In this document: positions 34,548 through 43,496 of the stretch, one piece after another | How positions within the stretch are numbered: the first letter of the stretch is position 1 | How the letters are laid out: each line of letters opens with the position of its first letter | NCBI RefSeq assembly: GCF_000613245.1 | Contig: NZ_HG964937.1 | Location: 845,714 to 890,008, forward strand | Direction: 5' to 3' | Length of the DNA stretch: 44,295 bases | Source: Mycobacterium asiaticum DSM 44297 | GTDB taxonomy: Bacteria; Actinomycetota; Actinomycetes; Mycobacteriales; Mycobacteriaceae | Position numbers and translations under genes: made by a program | Notes under the pieces: generated by a model | What the model saw: only the letters and a program-made list of their open reading frames with translations | Database searches by the model: none | Told to the model about the DNA's origin: nothing

Positions 34548-34772
34548 ATGCATCACATGACTGTGTTTCGGGCCATCGATCCGCATGGTCATGTGGTGGC
34601 GACCAGGGACTTCGACGACGCGGAGTCCGCGCACCGGTGGTTCGCTGAGGCGATCGTCGGCCGCTACCAGCATGGCTGGCGGATGGAGGTTGACGACGAC
34701 GGTCAGTGGGCCGGCTTCGATGACACCGGCGGCTTCACGGCCCCGTTGAGTCGGCGCCGGGTCGCCCACTGA
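34548..34772 (+). CDS. Small conserved hypothetical protein
   Basis: A 74-residue soluble protein (71 if ATG 34557 is used). It starts MTVFRAIDPHGHVVATRDFDD, continues with HRWFAEAIVGRYQHGWRMEVDDDGQW and ends in a basic SRRRVAH. It has no signal or membrane segment. The aromatic and acidic residues look like a compact alpha/beta domain. Its stop abuts the stop of the convergent aldo/keto reductase with no gap. I do not recognise a named family. It follows htpG by about 40 bases and may be co-transcribed. Confidence 0.7.
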   Translation: MHHMTVFRAIDPHGHVVATRDFDDAESAHRWFAEAIVGRYQHGWRMEVDDDGQWAGFDDTGGFTAPLSRRRVAH

Positions 34773-35741
34773 CTAGCGTCCCAGCTTCTCCTTGACCAGG
34801 TCGGTGATGAACCGGCCGGTCGATACCGGCTTGAATGCGCGTGCCGCGGCGGTGAGCGCGTCGCGCGACTCGGTGCTCAGCTCGATGTCGGCGGCGGCCA
34901 CATTGAACTCCAGCTGCTCGACGCTGGAGGCGCCCGGAATGGCGACCACACCCGGCAGGCTGATCAGCCAGGCCAGCGCGACCTGCGCCGGTTTGGCATC
35001 GACTTCGGCCGCCACATCACGCAGCGTCTGCAGCAGCGGCTCGATGCGCCGCAGGTTCTCGGTGCCGAACAGCGGATTGGCCGCGCGGACCCCGCCGGGA
35101 CGGTTGTCGACACCGTACTTACCGCCGAGCAGTCCCTGCGCGAGCGGGCTGTAGGCGATGATGATCCGGTTCTCGCGCTGCGCCCAAGGCACCATGTGTT
35201 CGAGCACCCGCGGTTGAGCCAGCGAAAACTGCACCTGATTGCTGATCACTGGGCGCCCCAGCGCGTCGTCGGCCTGCTGCCACCGCGACAGCGAGTAGTT
35301 GGAAACGCCGGCTGCGCCGATCTTGCCCTCGTCGAGCAGGTCGCGCATGCCGGGCATGATCACCGAGTCGGGAACCAGCGGATTGGACTGATGGATCTGA
35401 TACAGCGGGATCCGGTCCAGTTGCAGCCGGCGGGCGCTAGCCCGCGCGCGCTGCTTGATCACCGCGGGGAAGGGGGCGACCGGAAAGATCTTGCTGGCCA
35501 CCGCCACCTCGGCGCGCTCGTCACCGAGCGCTTCGCCGAGGATCCGCTCACTCTTGCCCAGGCCGTACACCTCGGCGGTGTCGAACAGAGTGACTCCCAG
35601 CGCTCGCGAGCGCTGCACGATGTCCCGGGCCGCACCCGAGGCGTAGCTGTCCCCGTAGCCCCATTCCCGTGAGCCGAACTGCCACGTCCCTAGTCCGATG
35701 CGACTGACCTGTCCGACGCCCTCGACGTCAACGTATTTCAT
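34773..35741 (-). CDS. Aldo/keto reductase
   Basis: NADPH-dependent oxidoreductase of 322 residues with a TIM-barrel. The catalytic tetrad is visible as Asp and Tyr in LFDTAEVYGLGKSERILG, Lys in VAVASKIFP and His in YQIHQSNPL. The cofactor-binding end has IPGASSVEQLEFNVAA. The start is ATG 35741 (MKYVDVEGVGQVSRIGLG); an open frame extending further upstream overlaps the divergent VOC gene promoter. It corresponds in context to Rv2298 next to htpG in M. tuberculosis. The substrate is unknown. Confidence 0.93.
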   Translation of the reverse strand: MKYVDVEGVGQVSRIGLGTWQFGSREWGYGDSYASGAARDIVQRSRALGVTLFDTAEVYGLGKSERILGEALGDERAEVAVASKIFPVAPFPAVIKQRARASARRLQLDRIPLYQIHQSNPLVPDSVIMPGMRDLLDEGKIGAAGVSNYSLSRWQQADDALGRPVISNQVQFSLAQPRVLEHMVPWAQRENRIIIAYSPLAQGLLGGKYGVDNRPGGVRAANPLFGTENLRRIEPLLQTLRDVAAEVDAKPAQVALAWLISLPGVVAIPGASSVEQLEFNVAAADIELSTESRDALTAAARAFKPVSTGRFITDLVKEKLGR

Positions 35742-35835
35742 GAATCCCACCGTACCGACCGCCGATGACCTTGACATGCCCAGGCGAGCGTGCGATGACT
35801 GTCGGTGGATCGCCCTGGCAGGGAGGAAGCACTCG

Positions 35836-36360
35836 ATGAGCCGAATGTTTGGCAGCATCAACCAGATTGGCTATGTGGTGCGCGACATCGACGCCGCCAT
35901 GGATCGGTGGGTGCGCCACGGCGTCGGACCGTGGTTCTACATCGGGGATATCATCGTCGACTACTTCCGCTACCGGGGCATCGACTCGAATTTGAAAATG
36001 AGCGTCGCACTAGCTAATTCGGGTGATTTGCAGCTCGAACTGATCCAGCAGCGCAACGAGGCACCGTCGATGTACAAAGACTTTCTCGACTCCGGGCGGG
36101 ACGGGGCCCAACACATCGCCTACTGGAGCAACGATTATCAGGGACTGTATGACCGTGCGATAGCGGCCGGATACACCGTCGCCCAGGAGGGCTGCATCGG
36201 CGGTGAGCGCGGTCGGTTCGCATATCTCGACACCGAATTCGAGCAGGGCACCGTCATCGAGATTAGCGACATCAGTGGCCCCAAGGGGCAACTGTTCGGC
36301 TACATTCGCGAGGTGGCCAGGAACTGGGATGGCACCGAACCCGTCCGGGTGCTCGGATGA
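35836..36360 (+). CDS. VOC/glyoxalase-fold protein
   Basis: A 174-residue member of the vicinal oxygen chelate superfamily. It opens with [20 protein letters not shown], the first metal-binding module, and has [22 protein letters not shown] and [13 protein letters not shown] in the middle, and [26 protein letters not shown] at the end. The Glu in LELIQ, the His in QHIAYW and the Glu in VIEISD are candidate metal ligands. ATG 35836 has GGGAGG 9 bases upstream. It precedes an MBL-fold gene by 19 bases, so the two are probably co-transcribed. The substrate is not deducible. Confidence 0.85.
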   Translation: MSRMFGSINQIGYVVRDIDAAMDRWVRHGVGPWFYIGDIIVDYFRYRGIDSNLKMSVALANSGDLQLELIQQRNEAPSMYKDFLDSGRDGAQHIAYWSNDYQGLYDRAIAAGYTVAQEGCIGGERGRFAYLDTEFEQGTVIEISDISGPKGQLFGYIREVARNWDGTEPVRVLG

Positions 36361-36379
36361 ACAGCGAAGAGGCGACCAG

Positions 36380-37159
36380 ATGAAAGTCCACCACCTCAAC
36401 TGCGGCAGCATGAATGTGCCCGGCGTCCCATTGGTGTGTTACGTGCTGCTCGTCGAGACCGACCACGGACTGGTGTTGGTAGACACCGGATTTGGACTAC
36501 GCGACTGTGCGGACCCGGCGCGCGTCGGTCCGTTCCGGCACGTCATGCGTCCGGCGTTCGATCCGGCCGAAACTGCGGCGCACCAGATAGAGGCACTGGG
36601 CTTCCGGCGCACCGATGTGCGCCACATCGTGGTGACGCACTTTGATTTCGACCACATCGGTGGAATCAGCGATTTCCCGGACGCTTTCGTCCATGTGACT
36701 GCGGCGGAGGCACGGGGCGCCGTGCACGCTCCGTCGGTGCGGGAGCGGGTGCGGTATCGCGGTGTGCAGTGGGCTCATCAGCCAAAGCTGGTCGAGCACA
36801 GTCCCGACGGTGAAGCGTGGCGGGGCTTCCCGGCGGCAAAGCCGCTGGCCGAGGTTGGTGATGGTGTGATCCTGGTGCCGATGGCTGGACATACGCGCGG
36901 CCACGCCGCGGTCGCTGTCGATGCCGGCAGCCATTGGATCCTGCATTGCGGGGATGCGTTCTACCACCACGGCAGCCTGGAGCGGTCGAAGGTGCCGTTC
37001 CTGCTGCGGCTGCAAGAGGAGATGTTCTCGTTCAACCGCAGGCAGCTGCACGACAACCAGTCGCGGCTTGCCGAACTCTACGAACGGCGGGATCCGGACC
37101 TAATTATCGTGTGCGCTCACGATCCGAGCCTGCTGGACCGGGCCCGCCGAAGGGCCTGA
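36380..37159 (+). CDS. MBL-fold metallohydrolase
   Basis: A 259-residue metallo-beta-lactamase-fold hydrolase, similar in outline to lactonase-like members. The N-terminal part has [15 protein letters not shown]. The metal motif is [10 protein letters not shown] (His87, Asp89, Asp91, His92), in which the second His of the usual HxHxDH is an Asp. GHTRGHAAV supplies the third His site, and [10 protein letters not shown] the bridging Asp. The HxDxDH form occurs in a recognisable branch of the superfamily, so it may still be active. The start is ATG 36380. The gene follows the VOC gene and may share its transcript. Confidence 0.88.
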   Translation: MKVHHLNCGSMNVPGVPLVCYVLLVETDHGLVLVDTGFGLRDCADPARVGPFRHVMRPAFDPAETAAHQIEALGFRRTDVRHIVVTHFDFDHIGGISDFPDAFVHVTAAEARGAVHAPSVRERVRYRGVQWAHQPKLVEHSPDGEAWRGFPAAKPLAEVGDGVILVPMAGHTRGHAAVAVDAGSHWILHCGDAFYHHGSLERSKVPFLLRLQEEMFSFNRRQLHDNQSRLAELYERRDPDLIIVCAHDPSLLDRARRRA

Positions 37160-37160
37160 A

Positions 37161-37472
37161 TCAGCTGGTCGGTGGCGGCACGGGTTCGTCGGAATGCGTG
37201 TCGTGCCAGCGCAGTTCCGCGGCGCGAACCTGGCGGTGGGCACGCCTTAACCACGCCAGTCCGGCGCCGCCAATCACGAGCCCGACCAGGGCGCAGACCG
37301 TTCCGGCCGCGAAGCTGCCGTTGGCCAACGCGGCCAAGCCGATGATCAGGGCGGCTACCCCGAGCGCAACGCCGACGATGCCAGGGGCGTTGGTCCCGTT
37401 CTTCATCGTCTCGCCGGCGTGCTGCCGGGTGGTTCGATGGTGGTCGATCGGGTCGGTCTCTGGATTCGTCAC
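37161..37472 (-). CDS. Small two-helix membrane protein
   Basis: A 103-residue protein with a polar His/Thr-rich N-terminus, two hydrophobic helices (GIVGVALGVAALIIGLAALA and AGTVCALVGLVIGGAGLAWL), and an amphipathic basic C-terminal tail ending PVPPPTS. GTG 37472 is chosen because AAGGAG lies 5 bases upstream. It converges on the MBL gene with one base between stops. I do not recognise its function; small membrane proteins of this shape are common in mycobacteria. Confidence 0.68.
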   Translation of the reverse strand: MTNPETDPIDHHRTTRQHAGETMKNGTNAPGIVGVALGVAALIIGLAALANGSFAAGTVCALVGLVIGGAGLAWLRRAHRQVRAAELRWHDTHSDEPVPPPTS

Positions 37473-37744
37473 ATTTACTCCTTGCCGTGAGCCCATTTAC
37501 CCGCCAGCACCGGGGCTAAACGGTGACGACGGACACGGGCACGGGTGGCGCTTGGCGTTGCGAGGCCGCGCGGCGAAGTCGGTCGAAGCGGTCGCGCCGA
37601 CTCGGGCGCACGCCGGCGCGGAGCGCCAGCTGGCCCGACCTGGCCGCCGGCCCGGTCGGGCCAAGGCAACGCCATGCTGCTAAACCGGTAACCCCGTTCT
37701 CATAGGCTTCCGGGCATATGTCATAGTCGGCTACGGAGGTCGAT
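37473..37744. other. Intergenic gap between divergent genes
   Basis: These 272 bases separate the small membrane protein gene from the SDR gene. I see no supported gene, only short open frames without family features. The SDR gene's GGAGG ribosome site lies at its right end (about 37735-37739). Confidence 0.5.
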
Positions 37745-38527
37745 ATGGCGAGAACTGTGGTGATCGGAGCCTCGAGCGGTTTGGGGCGCTGTATTGGTGT
37801 CGGCTTAGCGCAACGCGGCGATCAGGTCGCGCTGCTCGCCCGGCGGCGGGAACGCATCGAGTCCGCCGCCCAGCAGGCTGGATCGGCGGCCACCGCCATC
37901 GAGTGCGACGTGACGGATGAGGCATCCGCACAATCTGGAATCAGCGCCGCGGCGGAGGCATTGGGCGGCATCGACAACCTCGTCTACGCTCCGGCCATCA
38001 GTCCGCTGGTGCGGCTGGTCGACACCGACGCGCAGACCTGGCGGCGGGTGTTCGATACCAACGTGATCGGTGCGTCGCTGGCGACGGCGGCCGCCGTGCC
38101 GCACTTGTCCGCGGAAGGCGGGAAGGTGGTGTACCTATCCTCGGATGCCGGCACGTTCGGTCCGCCGTGGCCGGGGCTGGGCGCCTACGGCGTCAGCAAG
38201 GCGGCGCTCGAGCGCCTCGTCGAGGCGTGGCGCGCCGAACACCCGGAAATTGGCTTCACCAACCTCATCGTCGGCGAGTGTGCTGGTGGTGAGGGCGAGG
38301 CCCAGACGGGGATGAACGCCGGGTGGGATCGCGAACTCGCAATGCAGGCCTATCCGCTGTGGGTGTCGCGGGGTTGCATGCCGGGTCAGCTGATGCCGGT
38401 CGAGGATCTCGTCGAGGTCGTGCATACGATTCTGCGCACCAACGCCTCGACGTCCATGCCGGTGGTGGTCGCACGGGGTGCACCGGCGGCCGCCGGGGCG
38501 GTCCTGGGGAACGGCCAGCGGCCCTAA
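37745..38527 (+). CDS. Short-chain dehydrogenase/reductase
   Basis: A 260-residue Rossmann-fold oxidoreductase. VVIGASSGLGRCIG is the nucleotide-binding loop (about 5-18), IDNLVYAPAIS stands for the NNAG motif, and VVYLSSDAG with AYGVSKAALERL provides the catalytic Ser and the YxxxK pair. LLARRRER after the second strand suggests NADP(H) preference. The NNAG segment is changed to YAPA, as in divergent SDRs. ATG 37745 follows GGAGG. Its 3' end overlaps the convergent small secreted protein gene by 4 bases. Confidence 0.9.
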   Translation: MARTVVIGASSGLGRCIGVGLAQRGDQVALLARRRERIESAAQQAGSAATAIECDVTDEASAQSGISAAAEALGGIDNLVYAPAISPLVRLVDTDAQTWRRVFDTNVIGASLATAAAVPHLSAEGGKVVYLSSDAGTFGPPWPGLGAYGVSKAALERLVEAWRAEHPEIGFTNLIVGECAGGEGEAQTGMNAGWDRELAMQAYPLWVSRGCMPGQLMPVEDLVEVVHTILRTNASTSMPVVVARGAPAAAGAVLGNGQRP

Positions 38528-38874
38528 CTGCCGGGTGCGGCCACCAAGCACCGGCCGCCGGGGGTGTCGAAAAAGACGTCGGCGACCGCAGATTGCGGGA
38601 TGGCCGGGAACTCGAAGCGGTGCACCTGTTGGCCGGCCTCGATGGCGCTCTCCAGCGTTTCGGTGCTGCCGTCCTTCTTGATCACCACTGCAGTGACCTG
38701 CTCGGGGGTCGAAATATGCTGCGGCTCATGGAAATACCACACTTCGATGCCGGCACCGGATGAGGTTGGCTGCCAGCCATCGGAGGAGAAGCAGGCCGGC
38801 GCGGCGGTCGCGGGCTGCCATCCGGCGGTCGCGAAGCAGCCCGCGGCGAGGACGAGCGCAAACATCTTCGACAT
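38524..38874 (-). CDS. Small secreted protein
   Basis: A 116-residue exported protein with a signal peptide (MSKMFALVLAAGCFATAG) and probable cleavage after ATAA near residue 25. The mature part holds two cysteines (PACFSSDGW and GGRCLVAA) that could form a disulfide joining its ends, with VTAVVIKKDGSTETLES in between suggesting a beta-rich domain. I do not recognise the family. ATG 38874 has GAAGGGA upstream. It may share a transcript with the thioesterase gene, which ends 25 bases upstream on the same strand. Confidence 0.75.
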   Translation of the reverse strand: MSKMFALVLAAGCFATAGWQPATAAPACFSSDGWQPTSSGAGIEVWYFHEPQHISTPEQVTAVVIKKDGSTETLESAIEAGQQVHRFEFPAIPQSAVADVFFDTPGGRCLVAAPGS

Positions 38875-38898
38875 AGGTGTCCCTTCCCGGTTCCCGGC

Positions 38899-39498
38899 CT
38901 AGCTGCGCGGATGAATGAAAATACCCTCAGCCGACACCATTACGCCCGCGGGGCCGCTGATCTGTCCCGCCGCGAACGTCTTGACGCCCTCGATCCTGTC
39001 GACCCACGCATCCGCGCGTAGTGGCTGCCGCAACGGTGTGGGTTTGTGGTAGCGCAGGGTCAAGGTGCCGGTGTAGGCGGGCTTACCCGGCCGGTGCGCC
39101 GTGGCGCCCAGCACGTGGTCGAGGATCAACGCCGACACGCCCCCGTGCACGTGCCCGACGGGCCCTTCGAACGCGGCGCCGAGATTGAACTCGGTCCACA
39201 CCGATCCGTCGTCCTCGTGGTGAACCACCAGCGGCGGCGCCGACGGATTGCGAACGCCGATAACGACATTGCCGGATGCGATACCCTGGCCGTCGTCGAC
39301 GTCCCGCTGGCCGAACGTGCCCGGCATGAGCTCGGCGCTGAGTTGCGCGGTGACGCTGTCGATTCTGGCGGTCGCGTCGGCGATGACGTCGTGGTCGACC
39401 TCGGTGCGGATCGTCGCGTCGATCAGGCGGCGCACCGACGCCGCCAACGTCTCGTATACCGGCAACGAATCAGTCATCGACGCAAACGAATCCACCAT
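38899..39498 (-). CDS. Hotdog-fold thioesterase (PaaI/THEM4-like)
   Basis: A 199-residue acyl-CoA thioesterase-like protein. The hotdog domain covers about residues 80-195: EFNLGAAFEGPVGHVHGG precedes the long helix ALILDHVLG, with the active-site HGG and Asp in the positions of the PaaI/4HBT family. TLRYHKPTPLRQPLRADAWV is the following strand pair. The N-terminal ~75 residues are helical and Thr/Asp-rich, as in mycobacterial THEM4-like proteins. The start is placed at ATG 39498; ATG 39510 would add four residues. The CoA substrate is unknown. Confidence 0.85.
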   Translation of the reverse strand: MVDSFASMTDSLPVYETLAASVRRLIDATIRTEVDHDVIADATARIDSVTAQLSAELMPGTFGQRDVDDGQGIASGNVVIGVRNPSAPPLVVHHEDDGSVWTEFNLGAAFEGPVGHVHGGVSALILDHVLGATAHRPGKPAYTGTLTLRYHKPTPLRQPLRADAWVDRIEGVKTFAAGQISGPAGVMVSAEGIFIHPRS

Positions 39499-39572
39499 GC
39501 CCGTCACCATAGAGCAGCCGTAATTGTCCCGGTCAGCGGTCCGTGCCCGAGCGATTTGGCGATGTGAGTTGT

Positions 39573-39584
39573 TAACCTGGCGAC
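39573..39584 (+). promoter_or_regulatory. Possible -10 element of a leaderless PadR transcript
   Basis: TAACCT (39573-39578) lies 6 bases before the GTG start at 39585, the spacing expected for a leaderless mRNA, and no ribosome site is visible. No good -35 is seen. Confidence 0.35.
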
Positions 39585-40268
39585 GTGAGTGAACCCAGCG
39601 GACCCTCCGACAAGGTGAAGTCGGCGCTGGCCGCCACCAGCTGGGCGCTGCTGGGCATGATGTCCTACGAGGAAGAGATCTCGGGCTACGACCTCAAGAA
39701 GTGGATCGATTGGAGCGTCGACCTCTACTACTGGAGCCCGTCCTACAGCCAGATCTACACCGAGCTGAAGAAGCTGGAGAGCCTCGGGTTGGTGACATCG
39801 CGCGTCGAACGCGATGAGGGCACCCGCAGCCGGCGGCTCTACAAGATCACCCCGGAGGGCATGGCCGCCATCACCGACTGGACCAACAATGCGCCGCTGG
39901 ACCCGCCGGTGCTCAAACACAGCATGCTGCTTCGAGTTACGTTCGGTCACCTGAGCAACCCGACCCGGCTCAAGGAGCTGCTGGCCGAGCACGTGGCTTA
40001 CGCCGAAGCCCGGTACCGCAAGGCCGTCGAGGACGCCGAGGGAGCCGAGGTCCAGCCCGCGTGGGCGTATTCGGTGATGGCCCTGCGCTGGGCGGCCAAG
40101 TACTACGCGGCCGAGCGGGAATTCGCGCTGGAGTTGATGAAGGACATTGACGAGGCCGGCGCGATCATCGAGAACGCCGCGAAGGGCGGCTTCGGCAAAC
40201 CGCGGCCCACTCCGGGCTATTGGCGCGAAGTCGAGAAGCAGGTGCAGGCCAAGCGCGCCGCGGACTAA
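39585..40268 (+). CDS. PadR-family transcriptional regulator
   Basis: A 227-residue regulator. The winged helix at about residues 14-95 reads ALLGMMSYEEEISGYDLKKW, SYSQIYTELKKLESLGLV and SRRLYKITPEGMAAITDW, which is the PadR pattern. The C-terminal half (AEHVAYAEARYRKAVEDAE and following) is the dimerising Vir-type helical domain. GTG 39585 is chosen from the frame. It converges on the KstD-like gene with a 4-base overlap of stops, so a regulatory link with the steroid-type genes is possible but not shown. Confidence 0.9.
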   Translation: MSEPSGPSDKVKSALAATSWALLGMMSYEEEISGYDLKKWIDWSVDLYYWSPSYSQIYTELKKLESLGLVTSRVERDEGTRSRRLYKITPEGMAAITDWTNNAPLDPPVLKHSMLLRVTFGHLSNPTRLKELLAEHVAYAEARYRKAVEDAEGAEVQPAWAYSVMALRWAAKYYAAEREFALELMKDIDEAGAIIENAAKGGFGKPRPTPGYWREVEKQVQAKRAAD

Positions 40269-41986
40269 TTCGCAGCGTCTCGGGCGGCATCGTGCGCCGC
40301 GTCCCGGGCCGCGATGTAGCCGTACACCAGGCCCTGCGCGATCGTCGCGCCCGCGCCCGGATAGGAAGTTCCGAACGCATTGGCGGCCGTGTTGCCAATG
40401 GCATACAGACCGGCGATCGCGCTGCCGTCCTCACGCAGTACCCGCGCGCGCTCGTCGGCCTTGAGCCCACCGCAGGTGCCGAGATCGCTTAACACCATCT
40501 TCACCGCGTAGAACGGGCCGTTGATCAGCGGACGCAGGTTGGGGTTGGGTTTGATGGTCGGGTCGCCGTAGTAACGGTCGTAGGCGCTTTCGCCACGTCC
40601 GAACTCGGGATCCCTACCCACAGCAGCGTTTTCGTTGAAGCTGCGCATGGTTTTGGCGAATTCCGTTGTTGGAACGCCTATCTGTGCCGCCAGGTCGGCC
40701 AGCGTCTCGGCACGCGCGGCGATCCCCGCGTCGAACCACGCTTGGGGCACCTTCATCCGCGGAAAGAGTTCGGCGCCAAAGACATAACTGTTCCGGTATT
40801 GCCGGTCGAAGACGATCCACATCGTCTCAACGGGACTGCCGGACCGCTCCAGTTCGAGCAGCCGTTGGCCGAACGACATGTAGTCCGACGCCTCGTTGGT
40901 GAATCGGCGCCCGTGCTGGTTCACGATCACACATCCCGGTAGCGACCGTTCGGCCAGCATCACCGTGGGCGCCTTGCCGGGCAGCGGCGCGATCGCGGGG
41001 AACCACCACGCCTGATCCATCAGGTCAATGCCGGCACTGAATTCCTGGGCCACGCGGATTCCATCGCCGGTATTGGTGTCGGCGCCAAGGCTTTGGTGGG
41101 CGCCGAGTGACTCCGATTGGAACTTCCAGCGCATGTCCATGCTGTGGTCGAATCCGCCGGTGGCCAGCACCACGCCGCGTCGGGCGGTGACGATCACCTC
41201 CCGGCCGCCATGGTTGAGCGCCGCGCCGGTCACCCGGGCACCGTCACCGAGCAGGCGGGAAAGCGTGGTGTCGGTCCACACCGGGATACCGGCGTTGATC
41301 ACCCCGGCGAACATGCCGGCCGCCAGGCCCTGACCGCCCGCGGCATAGCGCCGGCCGATCAACAGCCCGCCCACGCCCTGGGCGATGCGCTTGCCGAATG
41401 TCGGTATGCCCTTTCGCGGCACGCGCGCAACCAAATTCATCCACCGGTAGTCGGCGCCCGTCGTCGGGATTGCGAACCCGGCCTCCAACACACCGGGCCG
41501 CAGGCGGGTGCGGTATTGGCCCAGGATCGCGGTGTCGAACGGACGGCACTCGCAGGTGCGGCCCGCCGCGCTGCCCCCGGGTTGTTCGGGGTGGTAGTCC
41601 GAATAGTCGCGGGCCCAGAACAGCCGCAGACCGGTGGTGCGGCGCAGCATGTCGACCATCGCGGGCACGTGCTCGACAAAACCGGTGGACCGCTGCGCGG
41701 GTGCCGATCCGGCGACCACCGCCTCGAGGTAGCTGGTGGCCTTGGCGGTGGTATCGCCCGCGCCGGCTTCTTCGAGTATGGGCCCGGCCGGCAACCACAG
41801 CGCACCGCCCGAGCGGGCCGTCGACCCGCCCACGTAGGACGACTTCTCCACAATCAGCACCGAAAGTCCCAGTTCATGAGCGGTCAGCGCGGCGGCCATC
41901 CCGGTGCCGGAACCGACCACCAGCAGATCCACGGAAGTATCGGCGACGGCGAGTCCGGCCGGGATCGTCGCGCTGGGTGCAGTCAC
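40265..41986 (-). CDS. FAD-binding dehydrogenase, 3-ketosteroid delta-1-dehydrogenase-like
   Basis: A flavoprotein of 573 residues of the fumarate-reductase/KstD family, which dehydrogenates 3-ketosteroid rings. It has the FAD motif VDLLVVGSGTGMAAALTAHE, then GGSTARSGGALWLP, GVVLATGGFDH for the second dinucleotide region, NGPFYAVKMVLSDLGTCGGL, and the C-terminal GLYAIGNTAANAFGTSYPGAGATI typical of KstD proteins. The Tyr in PFYAV and the Gly in YPGAGA fit catalytic positions of the family. I cannot tell delta-1 from delta-4 specificity or a non-steroid substrate. GTG 41986 is preferred; ATG 42058 would add 24 residues. It is divergent from kshA, which supports a steroid role. Confidence 0.85.
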   Translation of the reverse strand: MTAPSATIPAGLAVADTSVDLLVVGSGTGMAAALTAHELGLSVLIVEKSSYVGGSTARSGGALWLPAGPILEEAGAGDTTAKATSYLEAVVAGSAPAQRSTGFVEHVPAMVDMLRRTTGLRLFWARDYSDYHPEQPGGSAAGRTCECRPFDTAILGQYRTRLRPGVLEAGFAIPTTGADYRWMNLVARVPRKGIPTFGKRIAQGVGGLLIGRRYAAGGQGLAAGMFAGVINAGIPVWTDTTLSRLLGDGARVTGAALNHGGREVIVTARRGVVLATGGFDHSMDMRWKFQSESLGAHQSLGADTNTGDGIRVAQEFSAGIDLMDQAWWFPAIAPLPGKAPTVMLAERSLPGCVIVNQHGRRFTNEASDYMSFGQRLLELERSGSPVETMWIVFDRQYRNSYVFGAELFPRMKVPQAWFDAGIAARAETLADLAAQIGVPTTEFAKTMRSFNENAAVGRDPEFGRGESAYDRYYGDPTIKPNPNLRPLINGPFYAVKMVLSDLGTCGGLKADERARVLREDGSAIAGLYAIGNTAANAFGTSYPGAGATIAQGLVYGYIAARDAAHDAARDAAN

Positions 41987-42078
41987 AGTGGCAACGCTAG
42001 GCCGGTTTGTCGAAGGGGCGAAAGAGGCTTCCTGATCAGTGGAACATGCGATCGCCAAGCCGGCCCGGGAAGCGTTGA

Positions 42079-43221
42079 ATGATGGCTATGACGTCGCAGC
42101 CCGAGGCCGACGAGATTCGGCTGATCGAAGCCCAACCCGCGCCCACCCGGTTCGCCCGTGGCTGGCATTGCCTGGGTCTGGTCCGAGATTTCGGGGACGG
42201 CAAGCCGCACGCCATCAACGCGTTCGGCCAGAAGCTCGTCGTCTTCCGCAGCGGGGACGGCAGGATCAACGTGCTGGACAGCTATTGCCGGCACATGGGC
42301 GGCGACCTGTCCCAGGGCGAGGTCAAGGGCAACGAGATCGCCTGTCCGTTCCACGACTGGCGGTGGGGCGGCGACGGCCGCTGCAAGCAGGTGCCTTATG
42401 CACGACGCACCCCGCGCACGGCCCGCACGGCGACCTGGACCACGATGGAGCAGGACGGCATGTTGTTCGTCTGGAACGACCCCGAACGCAACCCGCCGTC
42501 GCCCGCCGCGACCATCCCGCGCATCGAGGGCGCCAACAGCGAGGAGTGGACCGATTGGCATTGGTACACCACTGTCGTCGGTAGCAACTGCCGCGAAATA
42601 ATCGACAACGTCGTGGATATGGCGCACTTCTTCTACATCCATGGCTCGCTGCCCACCTACTTCAAAAACATCTTCGAGGGGCACGTCGCCACCCAGTACA
42701 TGAACGGCGAGGGCCGGCCCGACATGGGCGGTGAGGGCTCGAAGATGCTTGGTACCACCTCGGTGGCCTCCTACTTCGGCCCCTCCTTCATGGTCGACGA
42801 TCTGACCTACCACTACGAAGACGGTGACCAGCAGACGGTCCTGATCAACTGCCACTATCCGATCGATGCCAATTCGTTTGTGCTGCAATATGGGATCATC
42901 GTCAAGAAGTCCGAGACGCTGCCTGCGGAGGAGGCCATGCAGACCGCGATCAGCCTCGGCGACTACGTGAAGATGGGATTCGAGCAGGACGTTGAGATCT
43001 GGCGGCACAAGGCGCGGATTGACAACCCATTGCTGGTCGAGGAGGACGGTCCGGTGTACCAGCTGCGGCGCTGGTATCAGCAGTTCTATGTCGACGTCGC
43101 CGACGTCCAGCCAGACATGGTGGACCGCTTCGAGTTCGAGTTGGACACCACCCGGCCGTACGAGGCGTGGATGAAACAGATCGAGGCGAACATGGCCGCG
43201 AAGGCGGGTTCGGTGTCGTGA
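42079..43221 (+). CDS. kshA: 3-ketosteroid 9-alpha-monooxygenase oxygenase component KshA
   Basis: Rieske non-heme iron oxygenase of 380 residues. The Rieske cluster ligands are Cys70-His72 and Cys89-His92 (CRHMGG and CPFHDW). The catalytic iron motif EIIDNVVDMAHFFYIHG supplies His183 and His188, and DVEIW later could give the third carboxylate. KshA hydroxylates C9 of 3-ketosteroids and, with delta-1-dehydrogenation, opens ring B in cholesterol catabolism. It needs the reductase KshB, which is not in the window. The start could be any of three in-frame ATGs at 42079, 42082 and 42088. Mycobacteria often have several KshA homologues, so this may be a paralogue with a different substrate. Confidence 0.92.
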   Translation: MMAMTSQPEADEIRLIEAQPAPTRFARGWHCLGLVRDFGDGKPHAINAFGQKLVVFRSGDGRINVLDSYCRHMGGDLSQGEVKGNEIACPFHDWRWGGDGRCKQVPYARRTPRTARTATWTTMEQDGMLFVWNDPERNPPSPAATIPRIEGANSEEWTDWHWYTTVVGSNCREIIDNVVDMAHFFYIHGSLPTYFKNIFEGHVATQYMNGEGRPDMGGEGSKMLGTTSVASYFGPSFMVDDLTYHYEDGDQQTVLINCHYPIDANSFVLQYGIIVKKSETLPAEEAMQTAISLGDYVKMGFEQDVEIWRHKARIDNPLLVEEDGPVYQLRRWYQQFYVDVADVQPDMVDRFEFELDTTRPYEAWMKQIEANMAAKAGSVS

Positions 43222-43496
43222 CGCTCTCGGTGCGGACCGACAACCGGCTCGACGACATGCCGATGGCGCCGGTGTCGTGCCGCACGTGTGGGGCCGCGGT
43301 GCTGGTGCGCAAGAGCAGCTGGAATCAGACCAGCGTGCAATGGAATGCTTCGGCGTCCGCGCAATGCGCAGAGCGTCAGGACGCAGACCGGATCGCCGGG
43401 CACCACCGGCGGCCGTTCCTGGCCTGCTCGGCCCTGCGTGAGTCGATCGAGGCCGCCGTTGCGGCAGGGGATTTGGCGATCGTTGACGGACTCTGA
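43218..43496 (+). CDS. Small conserved hypothetical protein in the kshA operon
   Basis: A 92-residue soluble protein. GTG 43218 overlaps the kshA stop (GTGA). Near residue 21 is CRTCGAAVLVRKSSWNQTSVQW and further on FLACSALRESIEAAVAAGDL. The CxxC pair suggests metal or disulfide binding, but there is only one clear pair and a third Cys at AQCAER. It matches the small proteins found beside kshA-like genes in actinobacteria, whose function I do not know. A role as partner of the oxygenase is an inference from the overlap. Confidence 0.78.
   Translation: MTLSVRTDNRLDDMPMAPVSCRTCGAAVLVRKSSWNQTSVQWNASASAQCAERQDADRIAGHHRRPFLACSALRESIEAAVAAGDLAIVDGL

Noticed and set aside
42040..42051. KstR operator upstream of kshA
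   Set aside because: Only one half resembles TnnAAC; the partner half GTTnnA is absent, so it is not listed as a feature.
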